Shown in pieces: positions 34,277 to 44,947 of a DNA stretch of 64,000 nucleotides (position 1 is its first letter; each line of letters begins with the position of its first letter). Where the stretch lies: the NCBI GenBank assembly GCA_035236585.1, contig CP141126.1, positions 66,317,414 to 66,381,413 of the forward strand. Direction: 5' to 3'. Made by a program: the position numbers and the translations under genes. The DNA comes from Warburgia ugandensis. Its lineage: Eukaryota; Streptophyta; Magnoliopsida; Canellales; Canellaceae. The notes under the pieces are model-generated. The model ran no database searches, was not told the DNA's origin, and was given only the letters and a program-made list of their open reading frames with translations.

Positions 34277-37267
34277 TGTAACACCCCGGATTTTTAAGAC
34301 AAATTTTTTTTTTTATAATAATGGCAATTTAAATAAGAGCATTTGGGATCCCATGAGAAAAGATTTATTTAACATTTTACTAAACCTATCTTAAAACTCC
34401 GGGTGTTAATTTTTCCTTTCTCAAAATGACGTACATGTAATTTAAACATAATTAAATAATCCGCGTATAAATCAACGTCAAATAAATAGGCGCCTTTATT
34501 TTAAATCAAATAAACATCCAAAAGACAATAATAATATGGCCCAGGGTCTATCCATCATAACATCCCACATAAATGTCCAAAGATCTAAATCACATCCCAT
34601 TATAAAATATGCAGTCCATAATAAAAATCCAAATGATAATCCTGTTTAATGACTCACATCCTTTGTCTAATACTATAGAAAAATGGTCTTCAAGCTCTCA
34701 CGGCTTCTCACAGCCTTGCCTTTCCCCGTTATCGCGCTGAGATCTAAGGCATTGCAAAACAAAGCAATGCCTCAAAGAATTTATCGCTTGTAGTACGTAG
34801 ACAATTAATGTAATAAATGAAAGAAATAATGAACTGACATTTATGAAAAGTATAACATTTATGGAAATAGTGATATCATAATGCCATGTTCAAATAAATG
34901 CCAATTTATTCCATATGCTAAAACATGAAATTCACGGAGTTAAAACATGACATGAATCAATAAATGGAGCATACAACAAGAATAAGGGCACCCTAAGGTA
35001 ATGGGTCCCACCACATCACACTAACATCCCTGATCAGGGGTACACATAGTCAACCTCTGAGTGTCGTCACACCGTGCATACCATCTATAACAATGCTCAT
35101 CATACATGCACACATAACAAGAATATGGGCCATCATGCTTTGCGTGGCAACCCTCCATGGGTATCAACCCTTTGCCGCTCCCGTCGACACCATAACGGGA
35201 GACTTAACATCTGTCCCCATGGAAAGGCTCGGGACCCAGGTAGTGTGGTCTATCCATGTTACCAAACCCCTACCGAATGCCATCTATGGGCAGGTGTATA
35301 TCATATCACAAACTCATCACATCATAATCTCGGAAGGTGGGAGGCCGCCCTATCCCTCCTAAGTATGACGCCTGGGCGAGAGCACCGTCATCAAATATAA
35401 AACACGGAAATCATATGTATATGCTAAAACTCAAGAGCACTTATAGCTTGAAATCCCAAGACATGCCCCTCAATCTGGGGTTAGCCTATAAAAGGACCAG
35501 CTACTAAGCCTCTATACTCATTTCCATGTAAATCCATGCATTTTCTATATATATAATAAGAAATAAATCTCTAATTAAGCATAACTAATTAACATCATGC
35601 TTGTAAAAGCATTTTAAATAAGTTTATTCAGTAGAAGAATTTAATTTGGAATAACCATCCTGTACGCAATGTCGCATGAAATCCATGGTAAATAAAAATC
35701 GCAATTTAAAACACAATCACACATGATGCTATGTTTAAAACATGGTTTAAAATCAAGGCAAAACATTAGTTGTCGTCACCTACCTCAAAGGTGAGATCAC
35801 TAGCTTGCTAATAACTCCCTTTAATTGGTATATTCAAGTGCACCTGTACATGTCACATCACTATTTAAAAATTTTTCTAAATAAAAAGTGGTCATTTCTA
35901 AGTTTTTAAGTTAAAACTAGGTCCGCGTCGTCAATACGGTCACAACGCCTCTTCCGGATCGTGATTTGGACCTCTCTAGCTCCCAAAAATCAAGTTTTAA
36001 TGAAAACTACGCAAAAAGGGGGCCTGCCGGACCACCATAAGGTGGTTTAAACCGGCGGCACCCTTTCCGCCACGGTTTACCGACGTGCTGCGGCGACGAA
36101 GACGCACGGCGTCGGCAGACGCGCGCACGGACGCGCGCGCGTCTTCGGCCGTGACGCACGCGCGCGTGCGTCACGGCCGCCAGACGCCGCGTCCCCGGTC
36201 CCCACCGCAGCCCAACGGCAGGCGTCCGCACGCGCGCGTGCGCCGCGCACGCGTGCGGCCGCCCGGCGTCATCCGACGTCGTCTGCTGTGCGCCCTGGCC
36301 AGTGTGCGTCATGGCGTCGGCCAAGGCCGGCACGTTGACAGCCGCGAGAAGACGACGGATTCCGGTCGCCTCGGCGAACTCTGAGCTCCGTTTGCGCGAT
36401 TTTTGCGCCATTTTCTTCAGAATTCTCTCTAGAATCCATTTATGCCCTCCTTTTGCACTAATTTTCTCAAAAACCATGGTTTTTAAATGATTTTTTTCAA
36501 GTTCCTAAAAACTTTCCTAGGTCTTGGTTTTTGAGTTTCACGGGCAATTCCACCGTTGGATCACTCCCAAATTTAAAGGGGTTTGCTCTTGGGTGTCTTG
36601 TGCACTAGTTGGTCGGTGCGATTTCCAAACGGACAACTTTTGGTCTATGAAATCACGCTCCAACAGTAGCGTGCACAAAACCCTCAAAAATCCAATTTTT
36701 TTCCTAATTTTTAAATGGTTTTCTAATTAATTTTCTAATTAATAAATACATAAAAACATAGGTTTTGAGGCTTACCTTGCACCTGGCCGGAGTTGCTCGT
36801 GTTGCCGGGGCTCCACTCGCCGGAAAATTCAAGTTTTTACGAGGCTAGGGTTTTGCGTAAATATTTCGGAGAAACGCTCGAAGTGGAGCGTTTTGGCAAC
36901 CCTGGGGAGGGTAGATATAGGCCAGAGTCCCAGGGAAGAGAACCTCTTCCATTCACGCCTCTTTCCACGTCTCCCTCCGGCGATTTTTCCGGCACTTGGT
37001 AGAGACGTGTGGAAGACGGGGGTGCCGATATCAATTTGGGCCTCTGTGTTACACGTTTACTGTCAAAAGACCATTTTGCCCTTACAACTTTGGCGGCTCA
37101 TAACTCCCTCGTTTGAGCTCCGTTTCCTCGCGTTCTTGGTGGCGTTGGATTCGTACGACGAGCACTTTCTAATTATTATGTTTTCAGGAAATAATTTCAT
37201 CCATAAATTTTTATTTTAATTTATTTAATAATTTCTTATTTTTATCTTAAAAATTAAGGATATTACA
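34277..37267 (-). repeat. Chromovirus left LTR (3' LTR in sense)
   Basis: It runs from TGTAACACCCCGG to TTAAGGATATTACA. It is colinear with 40793-43764. Long stretches are identical, separated by short patches with clustered indels. A CpG-rich block lies at about 36050-36380 and the shared core at about 37009-37055. Short frames such as 35074-35400 and 36007-36477 have counterparts in the other LTR but in disagreeing frames, and are not genes. Confidence 0.95.
36147..36178. repeat. Perfect 32 bp CpG-rich palindrome in the left LTR
   Basis: Each half is GGCCGTGACGCACGCG read inward, with no spacer. The other LTR holds a 30 bp version at 42648-42677. It lies in a block of about 300 bp dense in CG dinucleotides. 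It could form a hairpin or bind a dimeric factor; neither is shown. Confidence 0.9.
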
Positions 37268-37280
37268 TTCTTCCCTCCTT
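37268..37280 (-). promoter_or_regulatory. Polypurine tract of the chromovirus
   Basis: On the minus strand this reads AAGGAGGGAAGAA and directly abuts the LTR start TGTAATATCC. It would prime second-strand DNA synthesis. Confidence 0.85.
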
Positions 37281-37299
37281 ATAAAAATTTCGTCCTCGA

Positions 37300-37480
37300 A
37301 ATTTAGCTACATACCTCTATGTAAATAACTGCGGATGGATCTTTCGCATATCCTCCTCGCCTCCCGGGTAGTCTCCTGTCCGAATGATGTCTTTATAAAG
37401 GACTTTGACCAAGGCAATGGTCTTATTCCTTAACTCCTTGACTCGGTATCTAAGATGCGCCTTGGTCTCTCCTCAAATGT
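37300..37480 (-). pseudogene. Chromodomain-like C-terminus of the chromovirus integrase
   Basis: On the minus strand, MTFEERPRRILDTE (about 37478) is followed, after a frameshift, by KELRNKTIALVKVLYK and then EEDMRKIHPQLF before a stop at about 37309. This is the layout of the chromodomain tail in Tekay-type elements (EExPxxILD, NKTIxLVKVLW, then E-M-YPxLF). Chromodomains guide integration to marked chromatin. The aromatic positions are degraded and the frame is broken, so function is unlikely. Confidence 0.7.
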
Positions 37481-37622
37481 CATGTCAGCCCCAGCTCTCC
37501 TGGGATCTGCTCCAATACATGTGAGGGATCGGCATGTATTTCCTCGGCATAGACACGTGAAAGACGTCATGCACATTTCTTGTTGTGGTGGTAAGGCTAC
37601 CGGTATGCCACGACCCAACTCG

Positions 37623-38505
37623 TCATAAGATCTCAAAAGGTCCAATATACCTGGGACTAAGCTTTCCTTTATTTCCAAACCTCAACACCCCTTTCATAGG
37701 AGAAACTTTCAAGAATACATGCTCGCCCTCAAAGAACTCTAAGTCCTTTCGCCTCTTGTACGCATAACTTTTACGTCGACCGTGAGTCATCGGTAACCTC
37801 TTCCGAATGAGTTGGACTTTCTCTGCACATTCTTCCACTAACTCAGATTTCACCACGCGTCTTTCTCCTACATCACTCCAACATAAAGGTGACCGACAAG
37901 GTCTGCCATAAAGTGCCTCATATGGAGCCATCCCAATACTAGCGTGATGACTATTATTATAAGCAAATTCCACCAAAGGTAAATGATCTTCCCAGACTAC
38001 CCTTCCAATCCATAACACGGGCTCGTAGCATATCCTCAATAGTACGGATGGTCCTCTCGCTCCGTCCGTCCGTACGAGGATGGAATCTTTGTGCTAAATT
38101 TCGATCTCGACCCTAATGCCTCTTGCACGCTCTTCCAGTATTTTGAGGTACATCGCGTATCTCGATCCGATATAATTGTCAAGGGAACGCCATGTAGACT
38201 GACGATCTCCTTAACATATAATTTCGCTAAGCTATCCACGGTCTGATTTTGTCGATGGGAAGGAAATGAACTTGGTCAACGTCCACAACGACCCATATCA
38301 TGTCGTGGCCGCTAGCGGTCCTAAGACCTAGAACGAAGTCCATGGTAATATGGTCCCACTTCCACTCTGGAAGGTCCGGTGTCACAGTAGTCTGATGGAC
38401 GCCGATGCTCGGCCTTGACAGACAAGTCAAACATCGTGCTACGCACTCTCCAACATCCTTTTTCATACCATTCCACCGAGAAATGCCTCTTGAGATCCGA
38501 TACAT
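37623..38505 (-). pseudogene. Chromovirus integrase (zinc finger, core, C-terminal domain; frameshifted)
   Basis: Three overlapping minus-strand pieces are visible. The first (38505-38227) has the second half of the HHCC zinc finger, CVARCLTC, and the first core Asp in ITMDFVLGL. The second (38239-38036) has the second Asp in TIISDRDTR; the Glu region beyond it is out of frame. The third (38039-37623) has [20 protein letters not shown] and ends GKLSPRYIGPFEIL, the GPY/F module. It would insert element DNA into the host. Frame changes between pieces leave no continuous protein. Confidence 0.85.
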
Positions 38506-38722
38506 CTTCGTACCCCAGGATGAATTGTATAAGGGGATTGGTGTGCTTCTTGAAGTAACTCGCGCTTCAATTCGTCATCTTGGTACTACCAACCTCCCCT
38601 TAAATCTAACTCCTCCATCGGGTCCCCTCGAAAGCTTATCGCCGGATCCTGTGTTTCCTTGTCTTTGCCGTGCCTCTAAGATCTGTCAAAGAACTTAGGC
38701 CGAGTCGTCAAATTGGCAATCA

Positions 38723-39166
38723 TCACACCCGCCTTCTGCTCGGGGCATCCGCAACGACGTTAGCCTTCCCGGGATGGTGCCGTATGGTGAAGTCGAAGTC
38801 CTTGAGATACTCCATCCATCTGCGCTGCCTCATATTCAATTCACTGCGAGTAAAGAAGTACTTGAGGCTCTTGTGATCGATGAATACCTCAAATCTCTCA
38901 CCATAAAGATAATGTCTCCAGGACTTCAACGCAAATACCACAGCTGCTAATTCCAGGTCATGTGTTGGGTAATTTACCTCATGTGTCTTCAAGACGCATA
39001 GGCAATTACCTTCCCATGTTGCATCAACACTTGCTCCTAATCCCTTGCCGGAGGCGTCACAATAAACTACATAACCGCCGCCCCGGATGGTAAGGTCAAT
39101 AGGAGCCGGTAGTAAGTCTCCTCTTGAGCTCTTGGAAGCTCTCTTCGCAAGCCTCGGTCCATACAA
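38723..39166 (-). pseudogene. Chromovirus RNase H domain
   Basis: A 148-codon open stretch on the minus strand carries [14 protein letters not shown] (first catalytic Asp), [14 protein letters not shown] (catalytic Glu) and [10 protein letters not shown] (Asp), then [16 protein letters not shown] and [16 protein letters not shown]. These are the usual blocks of a gypsy RNase H, which removes RNA from the RNA/DNA hybrid. It follows the RT after a gap of about 170 bp (39167-39338) in other frames. The domain itself is nearly complete, but it is not joined in frame to RT or integrase. Confidence 0.85.
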
Positions 39167-39338
39167 ATTGAGTGTCTTTCCTAGTCGTGGTGGTCAATGG
39201 TAATGCGATCTTAGAGAATCCCTCTATAAATCGACGATAATAACCGAGAAAGCTGCGTATCTCGTTGGGCCTCTCCCGGTGTAGTACTGCCTACCTTTGT
39301 TGAATCCACGGCCACTCCATCTTTAGATATGACGTGGC

Positions 39339-39910
39339 CTAAGAAATGCACTGGTCTAGCCAAAAATCACACTTACTGAACTTGGCATACAACTGATGTC
39401 GACGAAGTGTGTCTAATACCGTGTGGAGATGCTCTCTGTGTGTCTCATGACTAGGCGAATAAATCAAGATGTCATCCACAAATACAATCACGAACTTATC
39501 CAAATAAGCTCGAAAAACACGGTTCATTAGATCCATGAACACTGCAGGTGCGTTCGTCAATCCAAACGGCATCACTAGGAACTCATAATGACCATAACGA
39601 CTCCTAAAGGCAGTCTTCGAGATATCCTCTTCTCTAACCCTCAGCTGATGATACCCTGACCTCAAATCAATCTTGGAGAACACTTGTGCCGATTGGAGCT
39701 GATCAAATAAATCATCTATGCGTGGCAAAGGGTATCGGTTCTTTATAGTAACACCATTCAACAACCGATAGTCAATGCATAGTCTCAGTGATCCATCCTT
39801 TTTCTTCACGAACAGGTGTGCTCCCCATGGTGATCCACTTGATAAAGCCCTTATCCAGTAACTCTTGCAATTGTACCTGAAGTTCTCTCAACTCTGCTGG
39901 AGCCATCCTA
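39339..39910 (-). pseudogene. Chromovirus reverse transcriptase (frameshifted near its start)
   Basis: The main minus-strand frame (39809-39339) has [38 protein letters not shown] (first catalytic Asp at residue 48), [13 protein letters not shown] and FVDDILIYS (residues 110-118; FVDD is a common form of YVDD). Upstream, about 39905-39830, [19 protein letters not shown] is in another frame, so a frameshift lies around 39815-39830. The words match Ty3/gypsy RT. The C-terminal thumb is cut by a stop at 39339. Confidence 0.88.
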
Positions 39911-40113
39911 TATGGTTTGTTGGTTTCTAGGGGTTACTCTCTGATATTTTTAGGTTGATCTTTATCTAAGAATGTCCTGCATTTTATTGTATAATTGGGT
40001 CCGTGTCAAAATTACGGACGCAACGGTCCTTTTGGCTTGTCAAGCGGAGTTATATAGCTTCCGAGATTGGATGTTTCAAGGTCGCGCCTTAATGGACGAC
40101 CCAATTGTAGTGC
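39911..40113 (-). other. Collapsed interval where gag C-terminus and protease should be
   Basis: Only about 200 bp separates gag from RT. I see no zinc knuckle (CxxCxxxxHxxxxC) and no protease DTGA/DSGA box. In comparable elements this interval is over 1 kb, so a large deletion or missing sequence is inferred. Confidence 0.65.
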
Positions 40114-40652
40114 CTAGGGTCCTACATGCCGCGGTTCTAGAATGCGCGCTCTACGGTTTCTAGTATACGCGTGCGCCTTACTCATGTGCATACGTCCGAA
40201 TAGTGTGCCGGGGTGAGTGTGAAAGTACGCCACCGAAGCGGCCTCACCTTTCAGGTAGGAGGCTACTCTAACTTGATCATCCGGTGAGATCTTCATAGCG
40301 TCGAATGTCCTCTCCGCCTCAAATAACCATCGCTCGGCCTCCTCCGTGTTACCATCTCCATAAAAGGGTTTTACCATCTTTTGAAACCTCTCTAGTAATT
40401 TGTCCGTCTTACTAGAGTCACTCGTAGCATCGCCCTCCGTAGCTCTAGATGCGATGTTTCTTGTCTTGGTTGTGAGGACCGAATTGTGAAACCATGGGTG
40501 CCACTTTAGGTGGTGGAATAGGGTATAAGTGGTACGAGTCCTGACATTAACCGATTCAATAACTCGGCATCTCGATCTCCTTGATCAGAGGACTCAGCAG
40601 GTGGAGCTACGGGTGTAGCAGGGGTAGACCTTGTCCTTCTCCGAGGAGCCAT
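40114..40652 (-). pseudogene. Chromovirus gag, N-terminal part
   Basis: On the minus strand an ATG at 40652 starts MAPRRRTRS, then a shifted frame from 40377 reads MVKPFYGDGNTEEAERWL, FEAERTFDAMKISPDDQVR and VASYLKGEAASVAYF. This is the retrotransposon gag core that forms the particle. The two parts are in different frames. The zinc knuckle is absent. The ATG is about 120 bp past the primer site, as expected. Confidence 0.75.
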
Positions 40653-40774
40653 CTATCAAAATTTTACATGTCACTAAGTGTAAGTTCCTCTCTCATCGTT
40701 TCTCTCTCTACAACTATTATGGACTGTTATTCACATATAAATGGACATTCACAAGGATTATGATGGACTAGACT

Positions 40775-40788
40775 GGGCTCTGATACCA
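40775..40788 (-). promoter_or_regulatory. Primer-binding site of the chromovirus (tRNA-iMet)
   Basis: The complement is TGGTATCAGAGCCC, an exact match to the site used with initiator tRNA-Met, four bases inside the LTR edge at 40793. Confidence 0.92.
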
Positions 40789-40792
40789 ACTT

Positions 40793-43764
40793 TGTAACAC
40801 CCCGGATTTTTAAGACAAATTTTTTTTTTTTAATGATGGCAATTTAAATAAGAGCATTTGGGATCCCATGAGAAAAGATTTATTTAACATTTTACTAAAC
40901 CTATCTTAAAACTCCGGGTGTTAATTTTTCCTTTCTCAAAATGACGTACATGTAATTTAAACATAATTAAATAATCCGCGTATAAATCAACGTCAAATAA
41001 ATAGGCGCCTTTATTTTAAATCAAATAAACATCCAAAAGACAATAATAATATGGCCCAGGGTCTATCCATCATAACATCCCACATAAATGTCCAAAGATC
41101 TAAATCACATCCCATTATAAAATATGCAGTCCATAATAAAAATCCAAATGATAATCCTGTTTAATGACTCACATCAGCCTAATACTATAGAAAAATGGTC
41201 TTCTCTCACGGCTTCTCAACATGACCTTGCCTTTCTGTTATCGCGCTCGAGATCTAAGGCATTGCAAAACAAAGCAATGCCTCAGCAAGCTATCGCTTGT
41301 GTAGGTACATAGACAATTAATGTAATAAATGAAAGAAATAATGAACAGCATTTATGAAAAGTATAACATTTATGGAAATAGTGATATCATAATGCCATGT
41401 TCAAATAAATGCCAATTTATTCCATATGCTAAAACATGAAATTCACGGAGTTAAAACATGACATGAATCAATAAATGGAGCATACAACAAGAATAAGGGC
41501 ACCCTAAGGTAATGGGTCCCACCACATCGCACGAACATCACGATCGGGAGTACACATAGTCAACCTACTCTGAGTGTCGTCACACCCAGGCATACCATCT
41601 ATAACAATGCTCATCATACATGCACACATAACAAGAATATGGGCCATCATGCTGCAGTGGCAACCCTCCATGGGTATCAACCACTCGCTCCCCGTCGACA
41701 CCATAACGGGAGACTTAACATCCGTCCCCATGGAAAGGCTAGTGTGGACTATCCATGTTACCAAACCCCTACCGAATGCCATCTATGGGCAGGTGTCTAT
41801 CATATCACAAACTCATCACATCATAATCTCGGAAGGTGGGTAGGCGGCCCTATCCCTCCTAGTATGATAGGGCGAGAGCACCCGTCATCAAATATAAAAC
41901 ACGGAAATCATATGTATATGCTAAAACTCAAGAGCACTTATAGCTTGAAATCCCCAAGACATGCCCCTCATCCTGGGGTTAGCCTATAAAAACGCCAGCT
42001 ACTAAGCCTCTATACTCATTTCCATGTAAATCCATGCATTTTCTATATATATAATAAGAAATAAATCTCTAATTAAGCATAACTAATTAACATCATGCTT
42101 GTAAAAGCATTTTAAATAAGTTTATTGTAGAAGAATTTAATTTGGAATAACCATCCTGTACGCAATGTCGCATGAAATCCATGGTAAATAAAAATCGCAA
42201 TTTAAAACACAATCACACATGATGCTATGTTTAAAACATGGTTTAAAATCAAGGCAAAACATTAGTTGTCGTCACCTACCTCAGTGTGAGATCACTAGCT
42301 TGCTAATAACTCCCTTTAATTGGTATATTCAAGTGCACCTGTACATGTCACATCACTATTTAAAAATTTTTCTAAATAAAAAGTGGTCATTTCTAAGTTT
42401 TTAAGTTAAAACTAGGTCTGCGTCGTCAATACGGTCACAACGCCTCTTCCGGATCGTGATTTGGACCTCTCTAGCTCCCAAAAATCAAGTTTTAATGAAA
42501 ACTACGCAAGGGGGCTTCACGGACCACCATAAGGTGGTTTAAATCGGCGGCACCCTTTTCCGCCGGTTTATACCGACGTACTCTGGCGCACGAAGACGCA
42601 CGGCGTCGCGAGACGCCGCACGGGACGCGCCGCGCGCGTCTTCGGCTGCCGTGACGCACGCGCGCGTGCGTCACGGCCGCCGACGCGCCGCGTCCCGGTC
42701 CCCACGCGACGACCAACGGCGGGGCGTCCGCACGCGCGCGTCGCCGCGCACGCGTGCGGCCGCCGACGTCATCCGACGTCGTCCTGCTGTGCGTCCCGCT
42801 GTGCGTCATGGCGTCAGCGCCAAGGCGCCGACGCCGTTGGCAACGCGGAGAAGACGACGGGATTAGGTCGCCTCGGCGAGCTCTGAGCTCCGTTTTGCGC
42901 GATTTTTGCGCCATTTTCTTCAGAATTCTCTCTAGAATCCATTTATGCCCTCCTTTTGCACTAATTTTCTCAAAAACCATGGTTTTTAAATGATTTTTTC
43001 CAAGTTCCTAAAAACTTTCCTAGGTCTTGGTTTTTGAGTTTTCGGGCAATTCCACCGTTGGATCACTCCCAAATTTAAAGGGTTTGCTCTTGGGTGTCTT
43101 GTGCACTAGTTGGACGGTGCGATTTCCAAACGGACAACTTTTGGTCTATGAAATCACGCTCCAACAGTAGCGTGCACAAAACCCCCAAAAATCCAATTTT
43201 TTTCCTAATTTTTAAATGGTTTTCTAATTAATTTTCTAATTAATAAATACATAAAAACATAGGTTTTGAGGCTTACCTTGCACCTGGCCGGAGTTGCTCG
43301 TGTTGCCGGGGCTCCACTCGCCGGAAAATTCAAGTTTTTACAGGCTAGGGTTTTGCGTAAATACTCAGAGAAAACGCTCAAAGTGGAGCGTTTTGGCAAC
43401 CTGGGGAGGGTAGATATAGGCCTAGAGTCCCAGGGGAAGAGAACCTCTTCCATTCACGCCTCTTTCCACGTCTCTCCGGCGATTTTTCCGGCACTGGTAG
43501 AGACGTGTGGAAGACGGGGGTGCCAGTATCAATTTGGGCCCCTGTGTTACACGTTTCTGTCAAAAGACCATTTTGCCCTTACAACTTTGACGGCTCATAA
43601 CTCCCTCGTTTGAGCTCCGTTTCTCGCGTTCTTGGTGGCGTTGGATTCGTATCGACGAGCACTTTCTAATTATTATGTTTTCAGGAAATAATTTCATCCA
43701 TAAATTTTTATTTTAATTTATTTAATAATTTCTTATTTTTATCTTAAAAATTAAGGATATTACA
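40793..43764 (-). repeat. Chromovirus right LTR (5' LTR in sense)
   Basis: TGTAACACC...GATATTACA, colinear with 34277-37267. The CpG-rich block is at about 42540-42870 with a 30 bp palindrome at 42648-42677, and the shared core is near 43506-43552. Differences from the left LTR are mostly short indel patches. Confidence 0.95.
42648..42677. repeat. 30 bp palindrome in the right LTR
   Basis: A perfect inverted repeat with the same centre as 36147-36178 but one base shorter on each side. Confidence 0.88.
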
Positions 43765-43788
43765 ATACGTCTGATCTTACGAACAATC
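43765..43788. other. Remnant of L1 sequence between two LTR elements, with both target duplications
   Basis: ATACG (43765-43769) is the right target duplication of the chromovirus, TCTGATCTTACGAA (43770-43783) is the only unique host sequence, and CAATC (43784-43788) is the left target duplication of the copia element. Confidence 0.92.
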
Positions 43789-44054
43789 TATTAGATATAT
43801 TTTGATTTAGTCTCCAGTTGTTACTAGAATTTTGCAGGTTGTTATCTTTGAATAAGTCTTCTAGTCATGCCATGCCACTGGAGATGTTTCCTAGTTTTTG
43901 GCTGTGTAGTTGCTAGAAATCAACAAGTAGTTTAGATTTAATATGCTTTCCTTTAGAACTTCTATTTGTAAGCTTGTCTATTTATACTTCAGTAAGGTAC
44001 ATGAATAAAGTTAAGTGTTTTCCATCAAACATTATAACCACTGAAATTCTAACA
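43789..44054 (+). repeat. Copia 5' LTR
   Basis: It starts TATTAGATAT (the TG of the other LTR mutated to TA) and ends AAATTCTAACA. A possible TATA element, CTATTTATA, is at about 43977. Confidence 0.93.
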
Positions 44055-44057
44055 TTC

Positions 44058-44070
44058 TGGTATCAAAGCC
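44058..44070 (+). promoter_or_regulatory. Primer-binding site of the copia element
   Basis: TGGTATCAAAGCC, one change from the tRNA-iMet site, three bases after the LTR. Confidence 0.88.
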
Positions 44071-44128
44071 TCATGCCGGCCTGAGAAAGCATAGTTGCAG
44101 CTAGCTAAACAATAAGTGAAAGAGAGTG

Positions 44129-44945
44129 ATGGCAACAGAAAATATGTTTGTGCAACCTTTGATTCCCAAGTTCGATGGACACTATGACCATTGGGCAATA
44201 TCGATGGAGAATTTCCTACGTTCTAAAGAATACTAGCATTTGGTGGAAAGTGGAGTTCCAATTGCACCTGTTGGAACGACAATTACTGAGGTGCAGCAGC
44301 ATCATATTGATGAACAGAAACTTAAGGACCTGAAGGCGAAGAATTATCTCTTCCAAGCTTTGGATCGATCCATTCTCGAGACAATTCCCAAGAAGGACAC
44401 ATCCAAGGATATATGGGATTCTGTGAAGAAGAAGTATCAAGGTTCAACACGGATTAAGCGAGCACAATTACAGCCATTAAGGAAGGAGTTCAAGACACTC
44501 CACATGAAGGCTGGAGAGACAGTGAACGAGTATTTCGCATGTACACTTACAATTGCGAACAAGATGAAAGCTAATGGTGAAGACAAAAGTGATACAGCAG
44601 TGGTGGAGAAGATATTGCGATCTATGACTTCAAAATTTAATTATGTGGTTTGCTCTATTGAGGAGGCTTAAGACACTAGAAATATGTCTATAGACGAATT
44701 GCAAAGTAGTTTGCTTGTGCATGAGCAAAGGATGAGCAACCCTAATGAGGAACAAGCCTTGAAGGTGACTTACGAGGGATTTGCTAATCGAGGACGAGGT
44801 CGTAGAGGTTACAGGGGACGAGGTCGAGGACGTGGAAGGGCAAACTTTGATAAATCTACTATCGAGTGCTTCAATTGCCATAAATCAGGGCACTTCTAGT
44901 GGGAATGTCAAAGCAAGGAAAGCAACCATATAGAGATTTCTGAGG
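44129..44945 (+). pseudogene. Copia gag (nucleocapsid), interrupted by stops
   Basis: The ATG at 44129 starts MATENMFVQPLIPKFDGHYD, typical of the copia gag N-terminus. The frame meets TAG at 44233, where Trp is expected (KEY-stop-HLVE), then continues through IWDSVKKKYQGS, LRKEFKTLHMKAGETVNEYF and ILRSMTSKFNYVV to a TAA at 44669. After it come SSLLVHEQRM, an RGRGRRGYRGRGRGRGR basic stretch, and the zinc knuckle CFNCHKSGHF, followed by TAG then WECQ, where the last Cys still aligns. Gag would coat element RNA. All stops can arise by single transitions except possibly 44669. Confidence 0.88.
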
Positions 44946-44947
44946 AG

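Larger units (their letters stand above)
34277..43764 (-). mobile_element. Tekay/Del-like Ty3/gypsy chromovirus, full-length but internally deleted
   Basis: A 9,488 bp element has LTRs of 2,991 bp (left) and 2,972 bp (right), perfect ATACG target duplications, a tRNA-iMet primer site and a polypurine tract. Sense is minus. Order in sense: LTR, primer site, gag start, RT, RNase H, integrase, chromodomain remnant, polypurine tract, LTR. This pol order with integrase last defines Ty3/gypsy, and the terminal chromodomain-like region plus long LTRs points to the Tekay/Del group. The interior is only 3.5 kb: gag C-terminus, zinc knuckle and protease are missing, and the remaining frames are broken. 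It cannot be autonomous as read. Confidence 0.9.

Noticed and set aside
35074..35400. 108-codon plus-strand frame, with a partner at 41639-41989
   Set aside because: The frame lies inside the chromovirus LTR, antisense to the element, and differs between LTRs by frameshifts.
36007..36477. 156-codon arginine-rich frame on minus, with a similar 162-codon frame at 42492-42980
   Set aside because: Both start with the same residues (MVFEKISAKGGHKWILERI) because the LTRs are copies, but the frames diverge after indels in the CpG-rich block. High GC alone removes stops there. It is not a conserved protein.
40775..40788. tRNA gene at the TGGTATCAGAGCCC sites
   Set aside because: Only the 3' acceptor complement is present, as expected for a primer-binding site; no cloverleaf arms follow.
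34277..43764. Possible endogenous plant pararetrovirus
   Set aside because: LTRs, target duplications, a polypurine tract and a gypsy-type integrase with a chromodomain-like tail are all present; these mark an LTR retrotransposon. No movement-protein or coat-type region was seen.
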